64,000 nt of DNA from Petrolisthes cinctipes (lineage: Eukaryota; Arthropoda; Malacostraca; Decapoda; Porcellanidae), in NCBI GenBank assembly GCA_033782935.1, contig JAWQEG010000255.1, positions 62,001 to 126,000 on the forward strand, written 5' to 3'. Below, in pieces: positions 35,461 to 48,760 of the stretch; the stretch's first letter is position 1; each line of letters opens with the position of its first letter. A program made the translations under genes and the position numbers. The notes under the pieces were generated by a model. The model had not been told where the DNA came from, did no database searches, and was given only the letters and a program-made list of their open reading frames with translations.

Positions 35461-38085
35461 ATGCTCAAAATCGATATTTTAGGTGCAAAAAGTCGATATG
35501 TGCATGCATCTTCTGTACCCGTTCATATCTCAAATTCAGGCTCAGAACACCCGAAAATTCGATATTTTTTGGTCCCTGAAGCAATCTGTACATGCCTACT
35601 TAGTGCTAGAATATTTTCAAATTATACGCCCAAAACATACTAAAAATCGATATTTTGGGTGCCAAAGTCGATATGTGCATGCATCTTCTGTACCCGTTTA
35701 TATCTCAAATTCGGGCTCAAAACACCCAAAAAATCGATATTTTTGTTTCCCAGAAGCGATCTGTACATGTCTACACCGTTTTTGAGTATTTTCAAGATAC
35801 AAAACCCAAAACATGCTCAAAATCGATATTTTAAGTGCAAAAGTCGATATGTGCATGCATTTTCTGTACCCGTTTATATCTCAAATTCTCGCTCAAAACC
35901 CCCGAAAATTCGATATTTTTGGGTCCCAAAAGCGATCTGTACATGTCTATTCCGTGTTAGAGTATTTTTAAAATACAGGCCCAAAACATACTAAAAATCT
36001 ATATTTTGGGTGCCAAAGTCGATATGTGCATGCATTTTCTGTACCCGGTTATATCCCAAATTCTCGCTCAAAACCCCCGAAAATTCGATATTTTTGGGTC
36101 CCAGAAGCGATCTGTACATGCCTACTCAGTGCTAGAATATTTTCAAATTATAGGCCCAAAACATACTAAAAATCGATATTTTGGGTGCCAAAGTCTATAT
36201 GTGCATGCATCTTCTGTGCCCGTTTATATCTCAAATTCAGGCTCAAAACACCCAAAAAATCGATATTTTTGTGTCCCCGAAGCGATCTGTACATGTCTAC
36301 ACCGTGTTAGAGTATTTTCAAAATACAGGCCCAAAACATGCTCAAAATCGATATTTTAGGTGCCCAAAGTCGATATGTGCATGCATCTTCTGTACCCGTT
36401 CATATCTCAAATTCAGGCTCAGAACACCCGAAAATTCGATTTATTTGGGTCCCAGAAGCGATCTGTACGTGTCTACTCAGTGTTAGAGTATTTTAAAGAT
36501 ACAGGCCCTAAACATGCTCAAAATCGATATTTTGGGTGCCCAAAGTCGATATGTGCATGCATCTTCTGTACCCGTTTATATCTTAAATTCAAACTCAAAA
36601 CACCCGAATATTCGATATTTTTGGGTCCCAAAAGCAATGTGTACATGCATACTCCGTGTTAGAGTATTCTATAAATACAGGCCTAAAACATGCTGAAAAT
36701 CGATATTTTATGTGCCCAAAGTCAATATGTGTATGCATCTTCTGTACCCGTCTATATCCCAAATTCAGGTTCAAAACACCAGAAAATTCGATTTTTTTGG
36801 GTCCCAGAAGCGATCTGTACATGCCTACTCCTTGCTAGAATGTTTTCAAGATACAGACCCAAAACATGTTAAAAATCGATATTTTAAGTGCAAAAAGTCG
36901 ATATGTGCATGCATCTTCTGTACCCTTTTATATCTCAAATTCAGGCTCAAAACTCCGAAAATTCGATATTTTTTGGTCCCTTAAGCAATCTGCACCTGCC
37001 TACTCAGTGCTAGAATGTTTTTAAAATACAGGTTTAAAACATACTATAAATCGATATTTTAGGTGTCCAAAGTCGATATGTGCATGCATCTTCTGAACCC
37101 GTTTATATCTCAAATTCAGGCTCAAAACACCCGAAAATTCGATTTTTTTGGGTCCCAGAAGCGATCTGTACATGCCTACTCCGTGTTAGAGTATTTTTAA
37201 AATACATGCCCAAAACATGTTAAAAATCGATATTTTAGGTGTCCAAAGTCGATATGTGCATGCATCTTCTGAATCCGTTTATATCTCAAATTCAGGCTCA
37301 AAACACCCGAAAAATCGATATTTTTGGGTCCCAGAAGCGATCTGTACATACCTACTCCGTGTTAATGTATTTTCAAAATACAGGCCCTAAACATGCTGAA
37401 AATCTATATTTTAGGTGCCCAAAGTCAATATGTGTATGCATCTTCTGTACCCGTCTATATCCCAAATTCAGGTTCAAAACACCAGAAAATTCGGTATTTT
37501 TGTGTCCCAGAAGCAATCTGTACATGCCTACTCCGTGTTAGAGTATTTTCAAAATACAGGCCCAAAACATGCTCAAAATCGATATTTTATGTGCCCAAAG
37601 TCGATATGTGCATGCATCTTCTGTATCCGTCTATATCCCAAATTCAGGTTCAAAACACCAGAAAATTCGATATTTTTGGGTCCCAGAAGCGATCTGTACA
37701 TGCCTACTCTTTGCTAGAATTTTTTCAAGATACAAACCCAAAACATGCTCAAAATCGATATTTTAGGTGCAAAAAGTCGATATGTGCATGCATCTTCTGT
37801 ACCCGTTTATATCTCAAATTCAGGCTCAAAACACCCGAATATTCCATATTTTTGGGTCCCTTAAGCGATCTGTACATGCATACTCAGTGCTATAATGTTT
37901 TCAAAATATAGGTTCAAAACATGCTAAAAATCGATATTTTAGATGTTCAAAGTCGATATGTGCATGCATCTACTGTACCCGTTTATATCTCAAATTCAGG
38001 CTCAAAACGCCCGAAAATTCGATATTTTTGTGTCCCAGAAGCGATCTGTACATGTCTACACGGTGTTTGAGTATTTTCAAAATAC
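35450..38085. repeat. 15-monomer higher-order unit, copy 1 (2636 bp)
   Basis: It aligns with the next unit at exactly +2636 bp (15 x 176 minus 4). Diagnostic variants are GGTCCCTGAAGCAATC, CCGTTTTTGAGTATTTTC, GATACAAAACCC, TCTATTCCGTG, CTTCTGAACCCG and AAACGCCCGAAAATTC. Differences are very few, for example TTGTTTCCCAG near 35744 against TTGTGTCCAAG in copy 2. Confidence 0.9.
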
Positions 38086-40721
38086 AGGCCCAAAACATGC
38101 TCAAAATCGATATTTTAGGTGCAAAAAGTCGATATGTGCATGCATCTTCTGTACCCGTTCATATCTCAAATTCAGGCTCAGAACACCCGAAAATTCGATT
38201 TATTTGGGTCCCTGAAGCAATCTGTACATGCCTACTTAGTGCTAGAATATTTACAAATTATACGCCCAAAACATACTAAAAATCGATATTTTGGGTGCCA
38301 AAGTCGATATGTGCATGCATCTTCTGTACCCGTTTATATCTCAAATTCGGGCTCAAAACACCCAAAAAATCGATATTTTTGTGTCCAAGAAGCGATCTGT
38401 ACATGTCTACACCGTTTTTGAGTATTTTCAAGATACAAAACCCAAAACATGCTCAAAATCGATATTTTAAGTGCAAAAGTCGATATGTGCATGCATTTTC
38501 TGTACCCGTTTATATCTCAAATTCTCGCTCAAAACCCCCGAAAATTCGATATTTTTGGGTCCCAAAAGCGATCTGTACATGTCTATTCCGTGTTAGAGTA
38601 TTTTTAAAATACAGGCCCAAAACATACTAAAAATCTATATTTTGGGTGCCAAAGTCGATATGTGCATGCATTTTCTGTACCCGGTTATATCCCAAATTCT
38701 CGCTCAAAACCCCCGAAAATTCGATATTTTTGGGTCCCAGAAGCGATCTGTACATGCCTACTCAGTGCTAGAATATTTTCAAATTATAGGCCCAAAACAT
38801 ACTAAAAATCGATATTTTGGGTGCCAAAGTCTATATGTGCATGCATCTTCTGTGCCCGTTTATATCTCAAATTCAGGCTCAAAACACCCAAAAAATCGAT
38901 ATTTTTGTGTCCCCGAAGCGATCTGTACATGTCTACACCGTGTTAGAGTATTTTCAAAATACAGGCCCAAAACATGCTCAAAATCGATATTTTAGGTGCC
39001 CAAAGTCGATATGTGCATGCATCTTCTGTACCCGTTCATATCTCAAATTCAGGTTCAGAACACCCGAAAATTCGATTTATTTGGGTCCCAGAAGCGATCT
39101 GTACGTGTCTACTCAGTGTTAGAGTATTTTAAAGATACAGGCCCTAAACATGCTCAAAATCGATATTTTGGGTGCCCAAAGTCGATATGTGCATGCATCT
39201 TCTGTACCCGTTTATATCTTAAATTCAAACTCAAAACACCCGAATATTCGATATTTTTGGGTCCCAAAAGCAATGTGTACATGCATACTCCGTGTTAGAG
39301 TATTCTATAAATACAGGCCTAAAACATGCTGAAAATCGATATTTTATGTGCCCAAAGTCAATATGTGTATGCATCTTCTGTACCCGTCTATATCCCAAAT
39401 TCAGGTTCAAAACACCAGAAAATTCGATTTTTTTGGGTCCCAGAAGCGATCTGTACATGCCTACTCCTTGCTAGAATGTTTTCAAGATACAGACCCAAAA
39501 CATGTTAAAAATCGATATTTTAAGTGCAAAAAGTCGATATGTGCATGCATCTTCTGTACCCTTTTATATCTCAAATTCAGGCTCAAAACTCCGAAAATTC
39601 GATATTTTTTGGTCCCTTAAGCAATCTGCACCTGCCTACTCAGTGCTAGAATGTTTTTAAAATACAGGTTTAAAACATACTATAAATCGATATTTTAGGT
39701 GTCCAAAGTCGATATGTGCATGCATCTTCTGAACCCGTTTATATCTCAAATTCAGGCTCAAAACACCCGAAAATTCGATTTTTTTGGGTCCCAGAAGCGA
39801 TCTGTACATGCCTACTCCGTGTTAGAGTATTTTTAAAATACATGCCCAAAACATGTTAAAAATCGATATTTTAGGTGTCCAAAGTCGATATGTGCATGCA
39901 TCTTCTGAATCCGTTTATATCTCAAATTCAGGCTCAAAACACCCGAAAAATCGATATTTTTGGGTCCCAGAAGCGATCTGTACATACCTACTCCGTGTTA
40001 ATGTATTTTCAAAATACAGGCCCTAAACATGCTGAAAATCTATATTTTAGGTGCCCAAAGTCAATATGTGTATGCATCTTCTGTACCCGTCTATATCCCA
40101 AATTCAGGTTCAAAACACCAGAAAATTCGGTATTTTTGTGTCCCAGAAGCAATCTGTACATGCCTACTCCGTGTTAGAGTATTTTCAAAATACAGGCCCA
40201 AAACATGCTCAAAATCGATATTTTATGTGCCCAAAGTCGATATGTGCATGCATCTTCTGTATCCGTCTATATCCCAAATTCAGGTTCAAAACACCAGAAA
40301 ATTCGATATTTTTGGGTCCCAGAAGCGATCTGTACATGCCTACTCTTTGCTAGAATTTTTTCAAGATACAAACCCAAAACATGCTCAAAATCGATATTTT
40401 AGGTGCAAAAAGTCGATATGTGCATGCATCTTCTGTACCCGTTTATATCTCAAATTCAGGCTCAAAACACCCGAATATTCCATATTTTTGGGTCCCTTAA
40501 GCGATCTGTACATGCATACTCAGTGCTATAATGTTTTCAAAATATAGGTTCAAAACATGCTAAAAATCGATATTTTAGGTGTTCAAAGTCGATATGTGCA
40601 TGCATCTACTGTACCCGTTTATATCTCAAATTCAGGCTCAAAACGCCCGAAAATTCGATATTTTTGTGTCCCAGAAGCGATCTGTACATGTCTACACGGT
40701 GTTTGAGTATTTTCAAAATAC
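38086..40721. repeat. 15-monomer higher-order unit, copy 2 (2636 bp)
   Basis: It follows copy 1 without a gap. A third copy starts at 40722 and is recognisable to about 41130, where AATTCTCGCTCAAAACCCCC of the unit is replaced by AATTCAGGCTCAAAAAACCC. The last part of copy 2 (from 40200) is also the start of the 1232-bp tandem. Confidence 0.9.
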
Positions 40722-41431
40722 AGGCCCAAAACATGCTCAAAATCGATATTTTAGGTGCAAAAAGTCGATATGTGCATGCATCTTCTGTACCCGTTCATAT
40801 CTCAAATTCAGGCTCAGAACACCCGAAAATTCGATTTATTTGGGTCCCTGAAGCAATCTGTACATGCCTACTTAGTGCTAGAATATTTACAAATTATACG
40901 CCCAAAACATACTAAAAATCGATATTTTGGGTGCCAAAGTCGATATGTGCATGCATCTTCTGTACCCGTTTATATCTCAAATTTGGGCTCAAAACACCCA
41001 AAAAATCGATATTTTTGTGTCCCAGAAGCGATCTGTACATGTCTACACCGTTTTTGAGTATTTTCAAGATACAAAACCCAAAACATGCTCAAAATCGATA
41101 TTTTAAGTGCAAAAAGTCGACATGTGCATGCATTTTCTGTACCCGTTTATATCTCAAATTCAGGCTCAAAAAACCCGAAAATTCGATATTTTTGGGTCCC
41201 AAAAGCGATCTGTACATGTCTACTCCGTGTTAGAGTATTTTTAAAATACAGGCCCAAAACTTACTAAAAATCGTTATTATAGGTGCCCAAAGTCGATATG
41301 TGCATGCATCTTCTGTTCCCGTTTATATCTCAAATTCAGGCTCAAAACACCCGAAAATTCGATATTTTTTGGTCCCAAAAGAGATCTGCAGATGTCTACT
41401 CCGTGTTAGAGTATTTTTAAAATACAGACCT
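40200..41431. repeat. 7-monomer higher-order unit, copy 1 (1232 bp)
   Basis: It aligns with the following unit at exactly 1232 bp (7 x 176). It shares GTCGACATGTGCATGC, AAAACTTACTAAAAATCGTTATT, CTTCTGTTCCCG and GATCTGCAGATGTC. I saw only a few differences, for example TTATTATAGG against TTATTTTAGG and AAGAGATCTGC against AAGCGATCTGC. Confidence 0.9.
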
Positions 41432-42663
41432 AAAACATGCTCAAAATCGATATTTTATGTGCCCAAAGTCGATATGTGCATGCATCTTCTGTATCCGTCT
41501 ATATCCCAAATTCAGGTTCAAAACACCAGAAAATTCGATATTTTTGGGTCCCAGAAGCGATCTGTACATGCCTACTCTTTGCTAGAATTTTTTCAAGATA
41601 CAAACCCAAAACATGCTCAAAATCGATATTTTAGGTGCAAAAAGTCGATATGTGCATGCATCTTCTGTACCCGTTTATATCTCAAATTCAGGCTCAAAAC
41701 ACCCGAATATTCCATATTTTTGGGTCCCTTAAGCGATCTGTACATGCATACTCAGTGCTATAATGTTTTCAAAATATAGGTTCAAAACATGCTAAAAATC
41801 GATATTTTAGGTGTTCAAAGTCGATATGTGCATGCATCTACTGTACCCGTTTATATCTCAAATTCAGGCTCAAAACGCCCGAAAATTCGATATTTTTGTG
41901 TCCCAGAAGCGATCTGTACATGTCTACACGGTGTTTGAGTATTTTCAAAATACAGGCCCAAAACATGCTCAAAATCGATATTTTAGGTGCAAAAAGTCGA
42001 TATGTGCATGCATCTTCTGTACCCGTTCATATCTCAAATTCAGGCTCAGAACACCCGAAAATTCGATTTATTTGGGTCCCTGAAGCAATCTGTACATGCC
42101 TACTTAGTGCTAGAATATTTACAAATTATACGCCCAAAACATACTAAAAATCGATATTTTGGGTGCCAAAGTCGATATGTGCATGCATCTTCTGTACCCG
42201 TTTATATCTCAAATTTGGGCTCAAAACACCCAAAAAATCGATATTTTTGTGTCCCAGAAGCGATCTGTACATGTCTACACCGTTTTTGAGTATTTTCAAG
42301 ATACAAAACCCAAAACATGCTCAAAATCGATATTTTAAGTGCAAAAAGTCGACATGTGCATGCATTTTCTGTACCCGTTTATATCTCAAATTCAGGCTCA
42401 AAAAACACGAAAATTCGATATTTTTGGGTCCCAAAAGCGATCTGTACATGTCTACTCCGTGTTAGAGTATTTTTAAAATACAGGCCCAAAACTTACTAAA
42501 AATCGTTATTTTAGGTGCCCAAAGTCGATATGTGCATGCATCTTCTGTTCCCGTTTATATCTCAAATTCAGGCTCAAAAAACCCGAAAATTCGATATTTT
42601 TTGGTCCCAAAAGCGATCTGCAGATGTCTACTCCGTGTTAGAGTATTTTTAAAATACAGACCT
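41432..42663. repeat. 7-monomer higher-order unit, copy 2 (1232 bp)
   Basis: It is tandem with copy 1 and ends where ACATGCTCAAAATCG changes to ACATGCTAAAAATCG with GGGTGCCAAAG. The pair partly overlaps the 2636-bp unit, so it arose by a later or separate duplication inside that unit. Confidence 0.88.
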
Positions 42664-45200
42664 AAAACATGCTAAAAATCGATATTTTGGGTGCCAAAGT
42701 CGATATGTGCATGCATCTTCTGTACCCGTTTATATCTCAAATTCAGGCTCAAAACACCCAAATAATCGATATTTTTGTGTCCCAGAAGCAATCTGTACAT
42801 GTCTACACCGTGTTTTAGTATTTTCAAAATACAGGCCCAAAACATGTTCAAAATCGATATTTTAAGTGCAAAAAGTCGATATGTGCATGCATCTTCTCTA
42901 CCCGTTTATATCTCAAATTCAGGCTCAAAACTCCGAAAATTCGATATTTTTGGGACCTTTAAGCAATCTGCAGATGCCTACTCAGTGGTAGATTGTTTTT
43001 AAAATACAGGCTTAAAACATGCTATAAATCGATATTTTAGGTGTCCAAAGTCGATATGTGCATGCATCTTCTGTACCCGTTTATATCTCAAATTCAGGCT
43101 CAAAACACCCAACAAATCAATATTTTTGTGTCCCAGAAACGATCTGTACATGCCTTCTCCGAGTTAGAGTATTTTCAAAATACAGGCCCAAAACATGCTC
43201 AAAATATATATTTTAGGTTCCCAAAGTCGATATGTGCATGCATCCTCAGTACCCGGTTATATCCCAAATTCTTGCTCAAAACCCCCGAAAATTCGATATT
43301 TTTGGGTCCCAGAAGCGATCTGTACATGCCTACTCAGTGCTAGAATATTTTCAAATTATACGCCCAAAACATACTAAAAATCGATATTTTGGGTGCCAAA
43401 GTCGTTATGTGCATGCATCTTCTGTACCCGTTTATATCTCAAATTCAGGCTCAAAACACCCAAAAAACCGATATTTTTGTGTCCCAGAAGCGACCTGTAC
43501 ATGTCTACACCGTGTTAGAGTATCTTCAAAATACAGGCCAAAAACATGCTCAAAATCGAAATTTTAGGTGCCCAAAGTCGATATGTGCATGCATCTTCTG
43601 TACCCGTTCATATCTCAAATTCAGGTTCAGAACACCCAAAAATTCAATTTATTTGGGTCCCAGAAGCGATCTGTACGTGTCTACTCAGTGTTAGAGTATT
43701 TTAAAGATACAGGCCCAAAACATGCTCAAAATCGATATTTTGGGTGCCCAAAGTCGATATGTGCATGCATCTTCTGTACCCGTTTATATCTCAAATTCAG
43801 GCTCAAAACACCCGAAAATTCGATATTTTTGGGTTCCAAAAGCGATCTGTACATTTCTACTCCGTGTTTGAGCATTTTTAAAATGCAGGCCCAAAACATG
43901 CTAAAACTCAATATTTTAGGTGTCCAAAGTCGATATGTGCATGCATCTTCTGAATCCGTTTATATCTCAAATTCAGGCTCAAAACACCCGAAAATTCGAT
44001 ATTTTTGGGTCCCAGAAGCGATCTGTACCTTCCTACTCCTTGCTAGAATTTTTTCAAGATACAAACCTAAAACATGCTCAAAATCGATATATTAGGTGCA
44101 AAAAGTCGATATGTGCATGCATCCTCTGTACCCGGTTATATCCCAAATTCTGGCTCAAAACCCCCGAAAATTCGATATTTTTGGGTCCCAAAAGCGATCT
44201 GTACATGCCTACTCAGTGCTAGAATATTTTCCAATTATACGCCGAAAACATATTAAAAATCGATATTTTGGGTGCCAAAGTCGATATGTGCATGCATATT
44301 CTGTACCCGTTTATATCTCAAATTCACGCTCAAAATACCCAAAAAATCGATATTTTTGTGTCCCAGAAGCGATCTGTACATGTCTACACCGTGCTATAGT
44401 ATTTTCAAAATACAGGCCCAAAACATGCTCAAAATCGATATTTTATGTGCCCAAAGTCGATATGTGCATGCATCTTCAGTACCCGTTCATATCACAAATT
44501 CAGGCTCAGAACATCCTAAAACTCTATTTATTTGGGTTCCAGAAGCGATCTGTACGTGTCTACTCAGTGTTAGAGTATTTTTAAAAACACAGGCCCAAAA
44601 CATGTTCAAAATCGATATTTTGGGGGCCAAAAGTCGATATGTGCATGCATCTTCTGTACCCGTTTATATCTCAAATTCAGACTCAAAAGACCCGAATATT
44701 CGATATTTTTGGGTCCCAAAAGCAATGTGTACATGCATACTCCGTGTTAGAGTATTTTCAAAGTACAGGCCTAAAACAAGCTGAAAATCGATATTTTAGC
44801 TGCCCAAAGTCAATATGTGTATGCATCTTCTGTACCCGTCTATATCCCAAATTCAGGTTCAAAACTCCCGAAAATTCGATATTTTTGGGTCCCCGAAGCG
44901 ATCTTTACATGCCTACTCCGTGTTAGAGTATTTTCAAAATACAGGCCCAAAACATGCTCAAAATCGATATTTTAGGTGCCCAAAGTCGATATGTGAATGC
45001 ATCTTCTGTATCCGTCTATATCCCAAATTCAGGTTTAAACACCCGAAAATTCGATATTTTTGGGTCCCAGAAGCGATCTGTACCTGCCTACTCCTTGCTA
45101 GAATTTTTTCAAGATACAAACCTAAAACATGCTCAAAATCGATATTTTAGGTGCAAAAAGTCGATATGTGCATGCATCTTCTGTACCCGTTTATATCTCA
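42664..45200. repeat. Mixed satellite monomers
   Basis: Part of this stretch (43195-43560) resembles 18100-18450, sharing GTCGTTATGTGCATGC and AAACCGATATTTTTGTG. 44096-44584 matches 46382-46870 at +2286 bp, sharing GCATATTCTGTACCCG, CACGCTCAAAATACCC and CACCGTGCTATAG. A GGGGGCCAAAAG variant occurs near 44623. No gene is seen. Confidence 0.8.
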
Positions 45201-47130
45201 AATTCAGGCTCAAAACACCCAAAAAACCGATATTTTTGTGTCCCAGAAGCGATCTGTACATGTCTACACCGTGCTATAGTATTTTCAAAATACAGGCCCA
45301 AAACATGCTGAAAACCGATATTTTAGGTGCCCAAAGTCGATATGTGCATGCATCATCTGTACCCGTTCATATCTCAAATTCAGGCTCAGAACACCCTAAA
45401 ATTCGATTTATTTGGGTTCCAGAAGCGATCTGTACATGTCTACTCCGTGTTAGAGTATTTTTAAAATACAGGCCCAAAACATGCTCAAAATCGATATTTT
45501 AGGTGCCTAAAGTCGATATGTGCATGCATCTTCTGTACCCGTTTATATCTCAAATTCAGGCTCAAAACACCCAAAAATTCAATATTTTTGGGTCCCAGAA
45601 GCGATCTGTACATGCATACTCCGTGTTAGAGTGTTTTTAAAATACAGGCCCAAAACATGCTGAAAATCGATATTTTATGTGCCCAAAGTCAATATGTGTA
45701 TGCATCTTCTGGACACGTGTATATCCCTAATTCAAGTTCAAAACACCAGAAAATTCGGTATTTTTGGGTCCCAAAAGCGATCTGTACATGCCTACTCCTT
45801 TCTAGAATGTTTTCAAGATACAGACCAAAAACATGCTCAAAATAGATATTTTAAGTGCAAAAAGTCGATATGTGCATGTATCTTCTGTACCCGTTTATAT
45901 CTCAAATTCAGGCTTAAAACTCCGAAAATTCGATATTTTTGGGTCCCTTAAGCAATCTGCACATGCCTACTCAGTGCTAGAATGTTTTTAAAATACAGGC
46001 TTAAAACATGCTATAAATCGATATTTTAGGTGTCCAAATTCGATATGTGCATGCTTCTTCTGTACCCGTTTATATCTCAAATTCAGGCTCAAATCACCCG
46101 AAAATTCAATATTTTTGGGTCCCAGAAGCGATCTGTACATGCCTACTCCGTGTTAATGTATTTTCAAAAAACAGGCCCAAAACATGCTGAAAATCTATAT
46201 ATTAGGTGCCCAAAGTCAATATGTGTATGCATCTTCTGTACCCGTCTATATCCCAAATTCAGGTTCAAAACACCAGAAAATTCGGTATTTTTGGGTCCCA
46301 GAAGCAATCTGTACATGCCTACTCCTTGCTAGAATTTTTTCAAGATACATACCCAAAACATGCTCAAAATCGATATTTTAGGTGCAAAAAGTCGATATGT
46401 GCATGCATCCTCTGTACCAGGTTATATCCCAAATTCTGGCTCAAAACCCCCGAAAAATCGATATTTTTGGGTCCCAGAAGCGATCTGTACATGCCTACTC
46501 AGTGCTAGAATATTTTCAAATTATACGCCGAAAACATACTAAAAATCGATATTTTGGGTGCCAAAGTCGATATGTGCATGCATATTCTGTACCCGTTTAT
46601 ATCTCAAATTCACGCTCAAAATACCCAAAAAATCGATATTTTTGTGTCCCAGAAGCGATCTGTACATGTCTACACCGTGCTATAGTATTTTCAAAATACA
46701 GTCCCAAAACATGCTCAAAATCGATATTTTAGGTGCCCAAAGTCGATATGTGCATGCATCTTCAGTACCCGTTCATATCACAAATTCAGGCTCAGAACAC
46801 CCTAAAATTCGATTTATTTGGGTTCCAGAAGCGATCTGTACGTGTCTACTCAGTGTTAGAGTATTTTTAAAAATACAGGCCCAAAACATGCTCAAAATCG
46901 ATATTTTGGGTGCCTAAAGTCGATATGTGCATGCATCTTCTGTACCCGTTTATATCTCAAATTCAGACTCAAAAGACCCGAATATTCGATATTTTTGGGT
47001 CCCAAAACCAATGTGTACATGCATACTCCGTGTTAGAGTATTTTCAAAGTACAGGCCTAAAACATCCTGAAAATCGATATATTAGCTGCCCAAAGTCAAT
47101 ATGTGTATGCATCTTCTGTACCCGTCTATA
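45201..47130. repeat. ~1.9-kb block repeated at +4221/4222 (49.4-51.35 kb)
   Basis: Shared rare variants are CAAAACCGATATTTTAGG, CTTCTGGACACGTG, AATTCAAGTTC, CTATATATTAGG, GTACCAGGTTATATCC and AAAGACCCGAATATTCG. The offset changes by one base near 50589, where the second copy has lost one A. Part of it is found a third time at 52626-53210. Confidence 0.82.
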
Positions 47131-48760
47131 TCTCAAATTCAGGCTCAAAACACCCGAAAATTCAATATTTTTGGGTCCCAGAAGCGATCTGTACGTGCAT
47201 ACTCCGTGTTAGAGTGTTTTTAAAATACAGGCCCAAAACATGCTCAAAATCGATATTTTATGTGCCCAAAGTCAATATGTGTATGCATCTTCTGGACACG
47301 TGTATATCCCTAATTCAAGTTCAAAACACCAGAAAATTCGATACTTTTGGGTCCCAAAAGCGATCTGTACATGCCTACTCCTTGCTAGAATGTTTTCAAG
47401 ATACAGACCAAAAACATGCTCAAAATCGATATTTTAAGTGCAAAAAGTCGATATGTGCATGCATCTTCTGTACCCGTTTATATCTCAAATTCAGGCTTAA
47501 AACTCCGGAAATTCGATATTTTTGGGTCCCTTAAGTAATCTGCACATGCCTACTCAGTGCTAGAATGTTTTTAAAATACAGGCTTAAAACATGCTATAAA
47601 TCGATATTTTAGGTGCCCAAAGTCAATATGTGTATGCATCTTCTGTACCCGTCTATATCCCAAATTCAGGTTCAAAACACCAGAAAATTCGGTATTTTTG
47701 GGTCCCAGAAGCGATCTGTACATGCCTACTCCTTGCTAGAATTTTTTCAAGTTACAGACCCAAAACATGCTCAAAATCGATATTTTAGGTGCAAAAAGTC
47801 GATATGTGCATGCATCCTCTGTACCAGGTTATATCCCAAATTCTGGCTCAAAACCCCCGAAAAATCGATATTTTTGGGTCCCAGAAGCGATCTGTACATG
47901 CCTACTAAGTGCTAGAATATTTTCAAATTATACGCCGAAAACATACTAAAAATCGATATTTTGGGTGCCAAAGTCGATATGTGCATGCATCTTTTGTACC
48001 CGTTTATATCTCAAATTCAGGCTCAGAACACCATAAAATTCGATTTATTTGGGTTCCAGAAGCGATCTGTATGTGTCTACTCAGTGTTAGAGTATTTTAA
48101 AAAATACAGGCCCAAAACATGCTCAAAATCGATATTTTGGGTGCCCAAAGTCGATATGTGCATGCATCTTCTGTACCCGTTTATATCTCAAATTCAGACT
48201 CAAAACACCCGAATATTCAATATTTTTGGGTCCCAAAAGCAATGTGTACATGCATACTCCGTGTCAGAGTATTTTCAAAATACAGGTCTAAAACATGCTG
48301 AAAATCTATATTTTAGCTGCCCAAAGTCAATATGTGTATGTATCTTCTGTACCCGTCGATATCCCAAATTCAGGTTCAAAACACTCGAAAATTCGATATT
48401 TTTGGGTCCCAGAAGCAATCTGTACATGCCTACTTCTTGCTAGAATGTTTTCAAGATACAGACCCAAAACATGCTCAAAATCGATATTTTAGGTGCAAAA
48501 AGTCGAAATGTGCATGCATCTTCTGTACCCGTTTATATCTCAAATTCAGGCTCAAAACACCCGAAAATTCGATATTCTTGGGTCCCCGAAGCGATCTGTA
48601 CATGCCTACTCCGTGTTATAGTTTTTTTCAAAATACAGGCCCAAAACATGCTCAAAATCGATATTTTAGGTGCCCAAAGTCGATATGTGCATGCATCTTC
48701 TGTATCCGTCTATATCCCAAATTCAGGTTCAAAACACCCGAAAATTCGATATTTTTGGGT
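47131..48760. repeat. ~1.6-kb block, copy 1 of three
   Basis: Its copies are at about 53287-54916 (+6156 bp) and 60673-62280 (a further +7386 bp). Shared landmarks are GATACTTTTGGGTCC, CTTAAGTAATCTGCAC, ACTAAGTGCTAG, CTTTTGTACCCG, CGTGTCAGAGTATTTTC, CGTCGATATCCC, GTCGAAATGTGCATGC and GTTATAGTTTTTTTC. Confidence 0.83.
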
